NCBI GenBank assembly: GCA_018292915.2
Contig: JACVVK020000499.1
Span: 62,001-126,000, forward strand
Origin: Batillaria attramentaria
Taxonomy: Eukaryota > Mollusca > Gastropoda > Batillariidae
Length of the DNA: 64,000 bases
Reading direction: 5' to 3'
The notes beneath the pieces were generated by a model. The model made no database searches. It saw nothing but the letters and a program-made list of their open reading frames with translations, and was not told where the DNA came from. Both the position numbers and the translations under genes were made by a program. Shown here one piece after another: positions 23,801 through 36,375 of the stretch. Each line of letters starts with the position of its first letter. Position 1 is the first letter of the stretch.

Positions 23801-25087
23801 CAAGCCCGACCACCCCCTGCCCGCTATACTGTAAGACTTGCTATAAAGAACAAGCCACTGCACGCCAGTCGGAGCCTTCCCGCTAGGCCCAAGACCGCTG
23901 CAGACTGCGTAATAGTGAGTTGCAGTGGCACATAGTGTTATGAAGATTTCAAGTAAAATTGCGAGTTTTGCATGGATTTTAAGAGTTTAGCGACGCTCAA
24001 CGTTCTGCCGGTCGTATATTTCATTCTGAAACTCAGCATTTAAGCACTGCCAAGCAGAATAAAGAACAAATATCTACCGAGCTAAGGGCATCACAATCGC
24101 GCAAGAGAAAGGTGCAGACGAACCCGGCGGTGCTTCCGCTGCTACGGCCTGGCCATCTGAAATGTCTCAGGCGACATGCATACAAGTACATTATTACCTG
24201 CATGTCGTATGTCAAGCAGCTGGCGAGAAAAGCCGCGTTAAAACTTCAACAAGTTTTGCTTCTCACAGCTACGGCGGCAGTGTGTAGAACGTGCCTGCAA
24301 GCCAGAACGCTCAGCTGAAAGTACATGGCAGAGAGGCATCAGGGGTCGACGATGAACCTGTCACCCAAGACTAACGACCCAGTTAACTATTTTAATGTCC
24401 TGCGCTGAATCTTTTGCGTGACTTCTCAACCCTGGGGAGAACCTCCGCCTGTACTTCACTGTCTGCAGCTGTTACCGTCCTGAGTATACGCCGCGTGCAC
24501 CCCGAGGAATGCAGCTTGCTCGACAATCGCCTTGACCGTGAGGTGAGGCTGAAGGACTGACTCTGGTAACATGCTGTGATGGAAGGCATGCATTACCCTC
24601 CCAACTCTCTCCTTTCTTGTGCACAGGTGCTAATGTAAAAGTGCGATTAAGCCTCCCCCTGAGGTAAGCAAGTGCTGTCCTTACAAGAAAAGAAAAAAAA
24701 AAGTAAGAAGGAGAGAATGATGCAGGTGTTGTCTGGAAAGGGCCTAGAAAGGCAAGGCCAAGTACAGTCTTCAACTCCGAACTAACCAATATATTCTAAA
24801 ATGCTCAAGGCAGAGCAATCCCCATCCCCACAGTCCACGTTTCCGTAATATGTGTTTCGTGCGCCCAGCAACTGACACCCCAGCTCCACATCCAACAAAA
24901 CTCGTGTAGTGTGGATCAACCTCTCCGTGCAGCGTTCTGGAGGTCGAGAAAACCTCAACAGCAGGCCACGCTGAGCAAACGCCTGGCAGTCTGATACACG
25001 GACTGTGACATGCAGAACTTGCCTGAGGCGTCACAACAGATGGCGGGCGGACTCATTACTGAACAAGGTCTCATTTGGGGGATCACT

Positions 25088-25088
<1 letters not shown>
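20801..25088. other. Giant intron, no gene seen
   Basis: Contains G22 (21,151-21,172), G17 (21,387-21,403), a CnAn tract (21,452-21,484) and C17 (about 21,944). A CAATGGGGAAAAAAAGTAC-type unit is repeated at 22,175-22,235. The block 22,980-24,600 is repeat-poor and open in several frames, but I cannot recognise any domain or exon. Confidence 0.4.
21452..21484 (+). repeat. C11 run followed by A22 run
   Basis: CnAn compound tract in the same polarity as the five others in the window. Confidence 0.9.

Positions 25089-25165
<77 letters not shown>
25089..25165. repeat. (CT)n(GT)n compound microsatellite
   Basis: About 16 CT units followed by about 22 GT units. Confidence 0.97.
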
Positions 25166-25166
<1 letters not shown>

Positions 25167-26249
25167 CGATCCCTGCTTCTTTTGGTGGCAAGAGTTCATA
25201 TGCAGCAGATGTTTAACGTGAGTGGGCCCTCTTTAAAAAAAAAGGTTACCCTGTCAGTTAGTGCTCAGGCAACCAACTCCCAAGTCAGTAAGCCCAGATA
25301 AAAACTAACAATAAATAAATAAGTAAATACTGAATAAATAATTTAACAAAATAGGTGAATGAATTTATAAATTGTCCACCAACAATACTAGACTCTCACT
25401 GTGTTGATTCTCTTTTCATGCATGAAAATCACACGTGCCTTCCCACGTACACACGATTACACAACACAACAAAACACATTTTGTGTAAAGCCGGTGACGG
25501 GTTAAAAGGAAAACATACACAACATGAGGAAAAACGCAGCTGTGGCCTCTAGCCTGTCACGCCTCGTGTCACAATACTCCTGTGTGTGACATTAAGACCT
25601 TGCGTGACACCACTGGTAGCAGACGACTGATTTGTGACCGCCATTTTCTCCACATCGCGCCGACACGCAAATACAACAACGTCAAGCGTGGCATTTTCAG
25701 CTCATCAATTCAGACAAAAAAATGTTTATATATTGCGGGTTTTCTTTTCCTTACAACACCCTTTCAAAATTCCTCCCTCTCCAAAGAAAAACAAACAAAC
25801 AAACAAACATGTTCTGTCAACAGGTACATGTACTACGCCACACAAATTTGCACACGCAGAAACCCGCGCATTTTTTGTCGTCTGCTCTCTGACCGGGATC
25901 ACTGAGGGTGACGTGCCCTTGACAAAACTCAGTTTCGCGGCTTTGCATACGCTGACAAAATGAGCAGAATCAATGCTCAACGTGGCACCTCCGAGAGTTG
26001 ACAACAACAATTTATGTCTCGGGCCTGACATGTTGCATTTCTGATTAGCGTGGTTCCGCTGGTTGTCCCGTTCATGTCAACCGAAAAAGAACAACCACGG
26101 CAGTGTAGATGGATTAACATGGCGACTGATGCAGTATGAAGCCCGTAACAGCAGAGGCACGAAAGCAAGATGCGGGATTTGTCAACAAAATTTCTAAAGC
26201 AGTCATGACCTGTGAAAAGCAGGTCGCCACACCTGCGGAATTTCTCGGA

Positions 26250-26293
26250 CCCCCCCCCCCCCCCCAAAAAAAAAAAAAAAAAAGAAAAAAAAA
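26250..26293 (+). repeat. C16 run followed by A-rich run
   Basis: CnAn compound tract. Confidence 0.9.
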
Positions 26294-26399
26294 GTACAAG
26301 CAAGTGTATGTCCTATTACAATTCATCACCCTCACCCTGACATGTTTTGGCACGTCCACAAATTGCACGTGCTACTTCACCCATTTCGAACCACGCATG

Positions 26400-26593
26400 C
26401 GAGCCGGGATGGCCGAATGGTAGAGCGCTGGACTTTCAATGCTCGGGTCGAGAGTTCGAATCCCGGCTGGGGCACGGCAGCGGGGTCCGACCACCGGGCC
26501 AAATATAGTGCTGGCCTTTTTCTCGTTGTCCCGTCGTTGTTATCATCCTACGTGGTGGAAAAGGACGTTAAACTCCCAAACACACACCCACCC
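26400..26593 (+). mobile_element. tRNA-derived SINE, family A
   Basis: The best-preserved head of the family: GCGAGCCGGGATGGCCGAAT GGTAGAGCGCTGG with A box TGGCCGAATGGT and B box GAGTTCGAATCCCGG. An extra GGCAGCGGGGTCCGACCACC segment follows the head and is absent from the other copies. The body continues with GTGCTGGCC, the TTGTCCCGTC block and GTGGAAAAGGACGTTAAACT CCCAAACAC, then a CAC-rich tail. Confidence 0.92.
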
Positions 26594-26736
26594 TCGTACC
26601 GCTAAAGATGTATTGATTAATTGAGTTAACAGCAACACAAATAACAATTCAGGCTTACCGCTATAACGCTATTAAAATTCAATTCAATTCAATATAACTT
26701 TATTGTCTGTCGATGGCAGAAAATTTTCTTCTGGCT

Positions 26737-26738
26737 CG

Positions 26739-26809
<71 letters not shown>

Positions 26810-26815
26810 GCGCGC
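26737..26815. repeat. (CG)n(CA)n(CG)n symmetric tract
   Basis: CGCGCGCGCG, then about 24 CA units, then about 20 bp of CG. It is fully alternating and GC-capped on both sides, making it the strongest Z-DNA candidate in the window. Confidence 0.95.
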
Positions 26816-27326
26816 ACCCTACATTAATTTATCTAGACATATAAATCCATACATATTAAACACAGATCCTAAAGTAATGTGTGATGTCTAAGTCTAATAC
26901 TATGCTACTAAACTAAGAAATCTAAACTAAAAGATGGCAAGGGCATAGCGGACATGACACAGCTGAGGAGCAAGCACAGTTATGAAAATCTCAACAAATA
27001 AAATCTATACATACTGGGGACGGGCAGTAAACACAGTCATGAGTTTAAAATAGATACTGCTGAGGGAATGAAAGATTTCTTAAACAAAATAAAAAATAAA
27101 AAAACAACAAACATTGCCACGCATCGGTCTACAGTTCAGCCCGATAAATCTACCTCAAACCTCAGGTAGCCTGCGTGTTGTCGCTAACCCGCTATTATTA
27201 TTATTATTATTAGTGTGCGTGCGCGTGTGTGAACTTGTATACTGACCGGTGCTTGTCACTGAAAACAAATTCACTCAACCTGCTTTATGGGCAACGAAAG
27301 AAATCCGCAAGATTCTCTCTCTCACG

Positions 27327-27330
<4 letters not shown>

Positions 27331-27408
<78 letters not shown>
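27331..27408. repeat. (GT)n microsatellite
   Basis: 39 GT units. Confidence 0.98.
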
Positions 27409-27411
<3 letters not shown>

Positions 27412-29900
27412 TGCCGTGATTGTCAACAAAACAGGCATGATGGACGACCCTTGGGTGTAGACTACACCGTGTCACCGCCGCGCCAGACATGCCAACAGCT
27501 GCCCCGTCCCCTCCGCAGCATTTTCTCGTTTTTGTTTTAAACCAATTTAATGTGCGGTGGCAGGACCTTTAAATCCCTACTACAACCCGTGGAAATTCGC
27601 AAGGGAAACATACGCAGTGGTCACGTTTTATGTCCGACGCGGCAAATTAAACACTAAGCTTGTGGCGCTTGGAGACATTAAAGTGCTGACACGACTTAAA
27701 CGGGATATGACGAGTGAAACTGGGCGTGAATAAACCTTTAAAATATTTTTTTTAAAAACCTTCCTGACATAATTTCTGAATGAAACTACCATGGGGCGTG
27801 TGTAAGCACAAGAATGATGTAAAACTTCATTATCCGAATAAAAATTCGATATCCTCGTTAGAATCTATTTCCTGAACAACGTCAACAAGAACTTGGAAAG
27901 GTTATGAAGATGAACTGTCAAAAATGTTGTTTCGCTTGTTTGTTTGTTTGTTTGCTTGGTTTTGTTTCGTGTTTTCTGTTGTTTGCTTTTTGTTTTTTCA
28001 CGAATCTGACAACATAGCCGGGTAAACTCCACCATACCAGACCTTTATTGAAATCTCTTAACAACGATCAGATTTCCTAAATGTGCACGTGAACTTTCCG
28101 CAGACATACACTAAAAGTCATCACTTACTGCTTAACACGAAGTAGCAAAAACCTTACTCCGGCTTACACGAACAAAACAGAGACATGGTCAAGCTGGGCA
28201 ACGGCAACTGATTTGTCCGAAAATCGGGAGGAGGAGGGGGGGGGGGACGACGACTGCAAATTCAAGCAAAACACAACCCGAAAAAACAAACAAAATACCA
28301 CACTCAAGGCATCTTAGCGGCAAATACCTTCCAGCTTATGCATGACAGGGAAAAAGGCAACTTCCGGTATAAGTAAATAAATAAATAAGTAAACAACAGG
28401 GCTTAAGATGGTCCATGTCCCACAAGGAGGAAAAGTGTGTAGCAGCATTTAGTAAGTGGGAAGTGGCAAAGTCACAAGCGCACGTCTGCAAAGCAGACAC
28501 ATATTGCTGGGGATGTGCGGGGACATGTTCCCCAGGAATATTTTTCAAAACTTATACTAAAATCTGTGCAATTTGGTATTTGGCATGATTTTAAATGCTC
28601 CAGATGAGGAAACAAATTTCAGACATAGACCAAAAGATGTGCAGTGCGGTGCGTTTTGGCGTGGTTTTCAGCGCTTCAGAGAAGGAAAAACACATTTTGG
28701 GGGAAGGAAAACTTCAGCCAAGGGTGGAAATCCGCCAAAGGATTTTAAGCCCTGAAATAAAGAAGGAAAACAAAAGTTCCCGACTAATCTGACAGGATGT
28801 TGCTAGCTCTGCGCGCATTAAAATCGCATCCGTTTACCTGGCTCTCCCTCACGCTCCACAGTGAGTGACTCTTTTTCTTGTCTAGCGCCATCCTGCGGCA
28901 GATTTGTCATCCGGGTATTCTGAGCACACCTGAAGGAGCACAACTCTCTCCTGATCGCCCGTCAAGGTGAGTTACGGGCCCCCGGTCAGGCGGGTCACTT
29001 TGTTTGTTTGTGATTCAGCTCAGTGGAATCTGCTTACATGTTCTTGCATAAACAACCTTTTTTTTTGTCTCTCTCATTACAAGAAATTACAAGCATCTTA
29101 TTAAGGTCTCGTTACAAGCAACTAATATCAAATAGATTTGAGCGCTTGTAGCATACTTATGAGAATGCATTAGAACAGAGTTGAAAATATGGACAGCACT
29201 GTCTGCTATATAACCTCCCAGTCCAACCAAAATCCTTCTGATTCAGCCAACTTTTTCATAACGCACTTCTTGTGTGTGCACCTGTGGTTGAAGGCCGTTG
29301 CACACATTTATGTTTTGAAAGTGGCCACCAAGGTTTAATCTCTTTGTCAGTTTCTTCATGAGTCAATATGAAACTAAGGAACGCAGAATAAGAACACTGT
29401 AGTGGTTTTTATGTTTGTTTGTTTCTTTGTTTGTTTGTTTCCACGTATATTTTAATTCACCGAATGGCACGCCGCACAAGGGGAGGGGGGGGGGGCGTTA
29501 AGCCACCCGCCTCTTCACGATAAAAAATCAAACAGCTCAGTTGAACTGCAAGCTAGAGTATTCGCCACTGTTCAGACCTTACAGTCCGTCATGGTTTGCT
29601 GCCCCTGCCGTAACCAGTTACTGTGCCAAGATTACGCAGACTTTGAATCAGCTTACACTGGCGCCAGAGGTCCATGGCCTGGCTTAATCCGCGGGTGCGA
29701 ACGGCCCAAGCGGGTGTCCATGCGGTCGGCCAGGGTGGCCAAATTCCTACCCACGGTGTGGGGAACTCTACTGCCGTCACCTTATCCCATGGGCAGAGGC
29801 AGTCAAGCGTAAAACGTGCGTCAAGTATGCGTCAGTTACAACAGACGTACGTGTACATACAGTTGTTGCCCGGGACTGTCAATCACCGACAGGCAAACTT
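27409..29900. other. Giant intron, no gene seen
   Basis: Includes a (GTTT)n patch near 27,935 and repeat-poor blocks at 27,540-27,730 and 28,780-28,970 that are plausible but untested conserved non-coding candidates. No recognisable exon. Confidence 0.35.
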
Positions 29901-29914
29901 TAATAGTTGCATCA

Positions 29915-30200
29915 TGCCAAGACTGCTGAACTATAGACTCTTTCTGCAGCAGTACAAGTTATTACGCATGTATGTTTGGAACTCACTGCTTGTCGAAACT
30001 GATTCGTGCTCTTACGTCCCACACTGTCGTAGTTCAAATCCAACCTTATAACCCACCTCTTCCGTCAAACCTTTCACAGAGGTAGTCTGCCATTGTTTCA
30101 ATGTCTTCGTGTGTAGTTGAATCAGCGTGTGTGCGCGCGCGCAGCGCTATGAGTTGCTATGCTGCGAGATTAAGCACTCTATAAGTATTATTATTATTAT
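29915..30200 (+). mobile_element. LINE 3' end (reverse-transcriptase C-terminal tail + 3' UTR)
   Basis: The frame ending at 30,051 reads MYVWNSLLVETDSCSYVPHC. The VWNSLP-VE(T) signature is typical of the extreme C-terminus of non-LTR retrotransposon reverse-transcriptase proteins. It is followed by CCACCTCTTCCGTCAAACCT TTCACAGAGG (degraded coding, matching the usual HLFRQTFTE-type continuation), then GAGATTAAGCACTCTATAAG and (ATT)n. It is a 5'-truncated copy. Confidence 0.7.
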
Positions 30201-30473
30201 AATTATCATTTACTACAAAATACAGCAAGTCACCGGTACTACTGTCACAACAACAAAGCAGTGGATGATATGGGAATAGCATTTAGCAATAGTCACGTGG
30301 GATAAAGAAGCCACAGTCATCACCAGGAGACGCAGACAGCGGAAAATCAGTCCGGTCATCTTGCAGCTGCGCTTGTGGTGGTCCTTGGCAGAGCGGAAAA
30401 TTGCAATCACACGACCACTGGAACGCGTGACTGTGATTTGGGCCAAAGAATCCTCTTGATTGATGGTATCTTG

Positions 30474-30474
<1 letters not shown>

Positions 30475-30539
<65 letters not shown>
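30475..30539. repeat. (CA)n microsatellite
   Basis: About 32 CA units. Confidence 0.98.
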
Positions 30540-33227
30540 CGACATTGACAAAATCTCGTAGAAAGAAAGTAAACTGAATTCGCATCGTCCTCTGTTTTCT
30601 GTTCGAGGACAGAATTTATGAAACTATACGGAAAATAAATCTTAAAGCCAGGACAAAATCAAATATTTTATTCGCTCCAATACTGGAATTTTTTTCCCCC
30701 TTTAGACACTTCTGATTTTAATAACTTTCCGACTCCAAAAATCTGCTTACAATCACACTACCCCTTTCATGGCACAGCGCTTGCGACTGACAGAAACAAA
30801 AATCATTTTTTTAAAAAAAGGCGCACGATTCTGTGATGCCGCAGCCTGACCCAAAAGAGCTGCTATCCGGTGGTCGGACCCCGCTGCCGTGCGCCAGGCA
30901 GAACTAATGGCACGTGACACGCAAGTCGCCGATTGGCGGAGACAGATCAGGGCGGACGAGCCGCGCGATCGATATTAGCCGAGCCCTGGTTGGCTGTTGT
31001 GATGTCGGGTCGGGCAACAGTATCTAGTGCCGGGATAGATTTTGATTTTTTCTCCCCTTTCGGAATTTTCGTGTTAGCTATTTGTCGTTATTCTGAAGAG
31101 CTCTGTGTTACTGCGACATATATCCTTCCGGCGACAGTTTCTAGTGCTATGACAAGATTTCTTTTTTTCTTTTGGGATGTTCACGTTCGCAATGTTGCCC
31201 TTCGCCGAAGATCTCTGTGTCGCTGCGACTTCTATATGCACTCGGACTTTCGTTACTGCACTGGTTCTGTTGTTGGGGAAACTGGGGCCTGGGTGACGCT
31301 GTTCCTCTCACTGACACGGTCACAAAAATATTAATAAGATGAAAATGACGCGTTTTAAAGTGATCATTTTGTTTTGAACGTTTTTCTGGTGTATTTTTGT
31401 TGTTGTTGTCTGGTTTTGTTTTTCACTGGTTGCTTTTTTCTTTCCTTTGTATTTCCTACTTTTGTCACTGAGGCGGTTTGCGTGTATTTTCAGTAAGGCT
31501 AGAAAAAGAAGAAAGCTTTGCGATTTTCTGCTAGATCAACGAGTAAAACCAAACGAAAAAGAGTCAAATTTCACGTGAAGTTAACTAAGTGGAGTGTTGT
31601 TCCACAGTCGTAACCACCGTCTTCATCATTTTGAATCGCTGATGTTAGTGATAGTGATCGTGGAAACCACAAAAGCAGTCCACACAAACCAACAAATGGA
31701 CTAGCCAACGGGATTACTGCATCCCAGGTACTTTGTCCCAACACCAGCAGTCAGTGAAAACATAAAACAAAATCCTGGCCTGGTCATGCTATGGTTATAA
31801 TTAGCGTTTTCTGCCGTCTAATCGTCCGTATTATCTGATCTATTTTCCTCCACCCTGCTAAAGACTAGAGAGCGGAAGCCGTGTTTAAGCGCCCTTTATC
31901 AGGCCATCAGACGTGAAATTTCGGTGGAGGGATGGCCCCGGGGGTGGTAGTTAGCCCCAGGGGCAGGGCTCCGCTATTAGCTGCACGCAACATGATGCAG
32001 TGGTGATATTACTTGCACTGAACCTCTTCTGACCGACTCTGGCCGCGGACCCTGGGCGATGCTCCATATATTCTGCATAAAAGGGGAAAGGGTGATAAAA
32101 GCACAGCACAAGGCTGAATTAAACTCTTTTTAAAAAATTCAAATACCACCGCACCTCCACGTTACAAAAAAAGCGAAAACTGTGGAATATGGTCTCCTTT
32201 TTTTTTTTTTTTAAAAACAACTTTTACAATCAAGAAAGAAAAGAAAAACAGTTCCGTGCAGTTCTCGCTCAAACATGACCTTTTTTAACTTTTGAAAAAC
32301 ATACAAAAAGGTTAAACACAAATGTTTAACAGCGAAAACAACTTGTTTTTCTTACAGCTGCTGTCTGGTCCAATTCCTTGTTTGTTTGCGACTACCGTTG
32401 TGTAATGACAAAAAGAAAAACTACTTTTCCTTAACCGTCTGACCTCCTGCGGCCGTAAATATCTGTCAGTGGAAATGTAAAGAACATATTGCCGTCATAA
32501 AGGGCCCGTGTTGTACACATGATTAATCGCAGTGTCTAGGGCGCGACCAAATCAATTTAAATAACAGCCACCAATGTAGGGACGTGACGGCAAACCAGAC
32601 AATACAGACTATAGCCCGTGCGTTTGGACAGGACGTGCTGTCAGTTATGTTTAGTTTTGATGCGGCGAGGCAGGTCCATTTTCCGTGCAGACGTGCACGT
32701 TAAAAATCTCTTTCGTCTTTCGCAAAAGCGCAGGCTGTGGCCGGTGGCGTGGAAAAAAAGAAGAAGAAGAAGAAGAAATTTTCATACGTACAAGAGTGGT
32801 TATTGTGTTAGGGTGGAGGTTTGCAAAGTATCGCTTTCTAACAGCAGTAGCAGGCTTTCCCTGCTTCATCCTCCAGCCCTGCGGCCCGCGTTTGTAAAAG
32901 CCAGATGACGGATAAATGCGCAGAGGAGAAGCATACCCTACCCTACTTTTCCATTACCAAATCATTTCCATCACTGCCTCTCGAAAAGGCGTTTCAGTAG
33001 CTACGAAAATGAGCGACAGTCTCTCCTTACAAACAGCAAGATTGCTGTATGCCATTTGATGTCGTACACTGCGGGGTGCCGAGGAAAGGGGACCTTGGGC
33101 CATTACCGTGTCGTCGGCAGTAACAAGTCGGTACTTATAAGGTGAGGGGGGCTTAATGAAGGAAAAGGTGTGTTGGCATGGCATTGATTAATGAGGACAA
33201 CTTGGGTGTGGGTCCAACTAGCAAAGC

Positions 33228-33228
<1 letters not shown>
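30540..33228. other. Giant intron, no gene seen
   Basis: Mostly unique sequence without a recognisable exon. The 134-codon frame at 30,933-31,334 has no domain signature. Repeat-poor blocks at 31,790-32,100 and 32,446-32,595 contain several TAAT-type words. Confidence 0.35.
32446..32595. promoter_or_regulatory. Candidate conserved non-coding block (GATTAATC-containing)
   Basis: Repeat-poor 150 bp with ATCTGTCAGTGG, GTCATAAAGGGC and the palindromic homeodomain word GATTAATC (32,521-32,528), plus ATCAATTTAAATAAC. The words fit developmental enhancers, but this is a guess from composition and context only. Confidence 0.2.
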
Positions 33229-33312
<84 letters not shown>

Positions 33313-33352
33313 TGACACACACACACACACACATACACACACACACACACAC
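33229..33352. repeat. (CA)n microsatellite, interrupted
   Basis: About 60 CA units with a few interruptions (CAAACA, CTGACA, CATACA), suggesting an older array. Confidence 0.97.
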
Positions 33353-36230
33353 AAAATCAGTTTCGGAAAAGAGAAAACGACTTGGGTTCAGTAACTGTAT
33401 AAAATGGCTTACGTAAAAAGTAGACCCCCAGGCTTGGGAGGGATGTAATTTCGGAACGCTTCATTCCTTCATGCAAAAACATAATAACTGAAACACCAAT
33501 CACACGGCCAGGACGAGAGGTTTCGTATCTATTTTTACACACAAGCTTAACTGTATCAGTGTACTTTTACATCTACATAGACTTACGTATTTTGCAGTTC
33601 TCGCACATACCTATCAAAACCAGGGAACAATCTCTTCCCTCCAAAATTGTGTCTACTGCGTGTTTCCCCAAACTCTCTGTCATCTGTTCGGTTGTTGGTG
33701 ACGGGTCATTTCAGGAAGGAAAATGACATTTTACCACATTACGCACCAAAATGGTATCTTGCCTTCCCCGTGTTTTAGGAGACAGTAGCTCTTGTTGTCT
33801 CCTCCGTCAAGTGAATTAGGACAATAGGTGAGACACATCTGACCCATGTACGCCACTCACAGTATATGCTAGTGGTCGCTACACTAAAATGGATGTGGCG
33901 TTGCGAAAAACCGTAAACTACGCCAAACGCTCACCTTAAACGCGCACATTCCAAGTTTACATGGCTTCACAGAAAACAGCTTTTTCTCTGGAACAGTGGA
34001 GCGTTTTTGACTACGCCGTCATGCTTAACAGTCTATATCTAATGATAAGTAGAGCTGTGAATGCGCGGGGGAGGGGCAGGAGCGGAGTTGTGAGAGTCTG
34101 TATCTGTGCATGTGTCTAAGTGGTACGATGTGAAGCACCAAGAGCTCACACAGTCTGTGAGCCTAGAACTGAATTGTCGGATGAGAGGTCTTTAACACAG
34201 GTGGGGCAGACAAAACATTCTGCGGGTGTCAGGGCTTTGCTACTACGTTTAGTCATCTTGACCTAGAACTACGCCTTTACGAGCTTTTTTTTTCTTTCTT
34301 TTTTAAAGATTTTTTTTTCTTACGCAGCAGTTTCCTGGTACAAAAAGGGCAGAAACTACATTCTGTACTCTGACTCAAAGCCCCCCCCCCCCCAAACAAC
34401 CCCAATTTTTATAACCATATTTTCTTTCTTAAAAAATATGCCGGTAGTTCGCCCATTTCCCAATAAGTACCTCTGCTTTGTCTGAAGAGGTTTAATTACA
34501 CGTGATGTAGGAAAACGAAAAGAAAAAAAAGAATGCAACACTTATCTAATGTGAAACAAAGACTTTTAAAAATCTACTAAGTCCTGACAAAATCCTCTTC
34601 ATAAAACACTACTAAAACAACGGAGGGGGGGGGGGGGGGCAGTAAAACAAGACCACCCAACCAGACAAAACACAAATCAACCCCGTACTTCATTTTACGT
34701 AAAAATCAAGGGGGAAAAAATTGTGCTGTAGAGCCACCTTCCCGCCCCATCCTCCCTACATAAAACATCGGAAACATTCTGTCGACCCCCCTCCGCCACC
34801 CCCTGATTACCGCGCATAACTCTGCTCCACCTGCCTGGGTTTCGTAACAACTTATCGGAAGTTGATGAATATGAAAAGTTGGCAGCAAAACTGACGCTGA
34901 CGCAGACAATGGCTGAAAGAAAAATGACAAAGAAGCTCATGGAATAAGGAACGGACTTACTGACTGTCCAATAAACCCTGAAATATGTGAAACTTCCCCT
35001 CTCATGTAAGCGCCAAAACTGAGCCTGTGGCTTCCCATAAATAACCTAACAGTGGTGGAACCCGTATTTAATTAGAACCCGGCGAGAAAGACAGTCCTTG
35101 TATAACAAGAGACGTGTAGGTATCGTCTGTGTTTGGCTCGGACCCTGGAGTAAGGAATGAGACACAGTGACGCACAAACAGGCAGCTTTGATTTCGAAAG
35201 TCCATCTAGCCCAGCTGAAGATTAAAACGCAAACGGTTACTGGCGATACACTTAACCTGCTTGTCTTTAAGTGTTTTATTTATCAGTTAAAATGATTACG
35301 GACAGGTGAAGAACTGCAGTGTGTTGCATGACTGTTTCATACAACTACATTAATCTTAGAGAAAGCTGCAAACGGCGCAAGCAAAAAACACGGACGTGTA
35401 TTTGTAAGCTGCAGTCCAGCATTGCATTATGGAGGGGTTACTGTCACACGGTAGTGGCAGCTGCAGGCCGACTCTGGGACGATGCTGGTAATAAAATGTA
35501 AATCAGCTTCCCTCTCATGACGGATGCTGCCATCCAGGTTACGCCCCTAGGGGACACAACTCGGGAAGGGGGTGGTGATGGTGGTGGTTCTTCTGCATCA
35601 AACAGGCTGCTGTTTCTGTTACGCGAACTCAGTAACGACTGGGGTCCCTTCAGTGGCATCGTTTGTTTGTTTGTTTGTTGATAGCGGGTTTAACGGGTTT
35701 CCGTCTAAATAGGGGTGATACGGATACCAAACCGGGGCAACGAGTGGAAGTGGGGGTTGGGGGGGGGGTACCAAAACATAAACCCAGCATATTTGTTTGG
35801 CTAGCAGTCGGCTTTGGAACTCATGCTCCGAGCACTAAATTCGCACGCACATCGGTAACATTCGCCACTGCGACAAGCACAAGACAATGTCGCTCTGAGA
35901 CCGCAGTTGGCCGTTCAAATCTCGAAATGCGACAATGCCTCGATGCACTTTTTGTCATCAGTACTTCGCCGGTCTAACCGAGACAAGGCGACAAATGCGC
36001 GTACTCCAAATACTACACCTCCAATTGCCGGCTGCACGGTGAGGCATCAACGACGTCGCATAACAGCTGGTGTGCCATAGAGGATTGCGTGAAGCTCCAT
36101 GTGACAACGCGGTCTTCCCGGCTATCGTGCATGTCAGCGGCCGGTTCCTACATTAAACAGCACCATCATGCAAGGGCAAAAACGATGCACAGCCTGAGGC
36201 GGTGCGGCGGCACTGGCAATTTCCCCCTGC
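33353..36230. other. Giant intron, no gene seen
   Basis: Contains a C-run near 34,380 and a G-run near 34,624. A 35,020-35,090 stretch has a TTTAATTAGAACC word. No recognisable exon. Confidence 0.35.
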
Positions 36231-36239
36231 TTATCGGAG

Positions 36240-36375
36240 CAGAAGGGGGAGTAAATCAAGCGCTGCTATTGTCTCCGGCAGGGCTCGACTAATTACCTCC
36301 CCATTGTCTCCATCCTGGTTCCTGTTTTCCTCTGTCTGACCTTCGGGACAATTAATCTCTTGAGGGAATAATTTT
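36240..36375. promoter_or_regulatory. Candidate conserved non-coding block (Sox/homeodomain words)
   Basis: In 136 bp there are CTATTGTCTCC (36,266), GACTAATTACC (36,287), CCATTGTCTCC (36,301) and GACAATTAATC (36,347). That is three ATTGT-type (Sox-like) cores, one inverted, and two TAATT-type homeodomain cores in repeat-free sequence. Clustering of paired words is suggestive; function is not shown. Confidence 0.25.

Noticed and set aside
26400..26475. tRNA gene candidates at the heads of the SINEs (also 15,078, 19,268, 53,763)
   Set aside because: A and B boxes are present, but the acceptor and anticodon stems do not pair properly and each head continues into the same conserved SINE body.
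30933..31334. 133-codon open frame
   Set aside because: No domain or motif; hydrophobic and aromatic bias from T-rich sequence.
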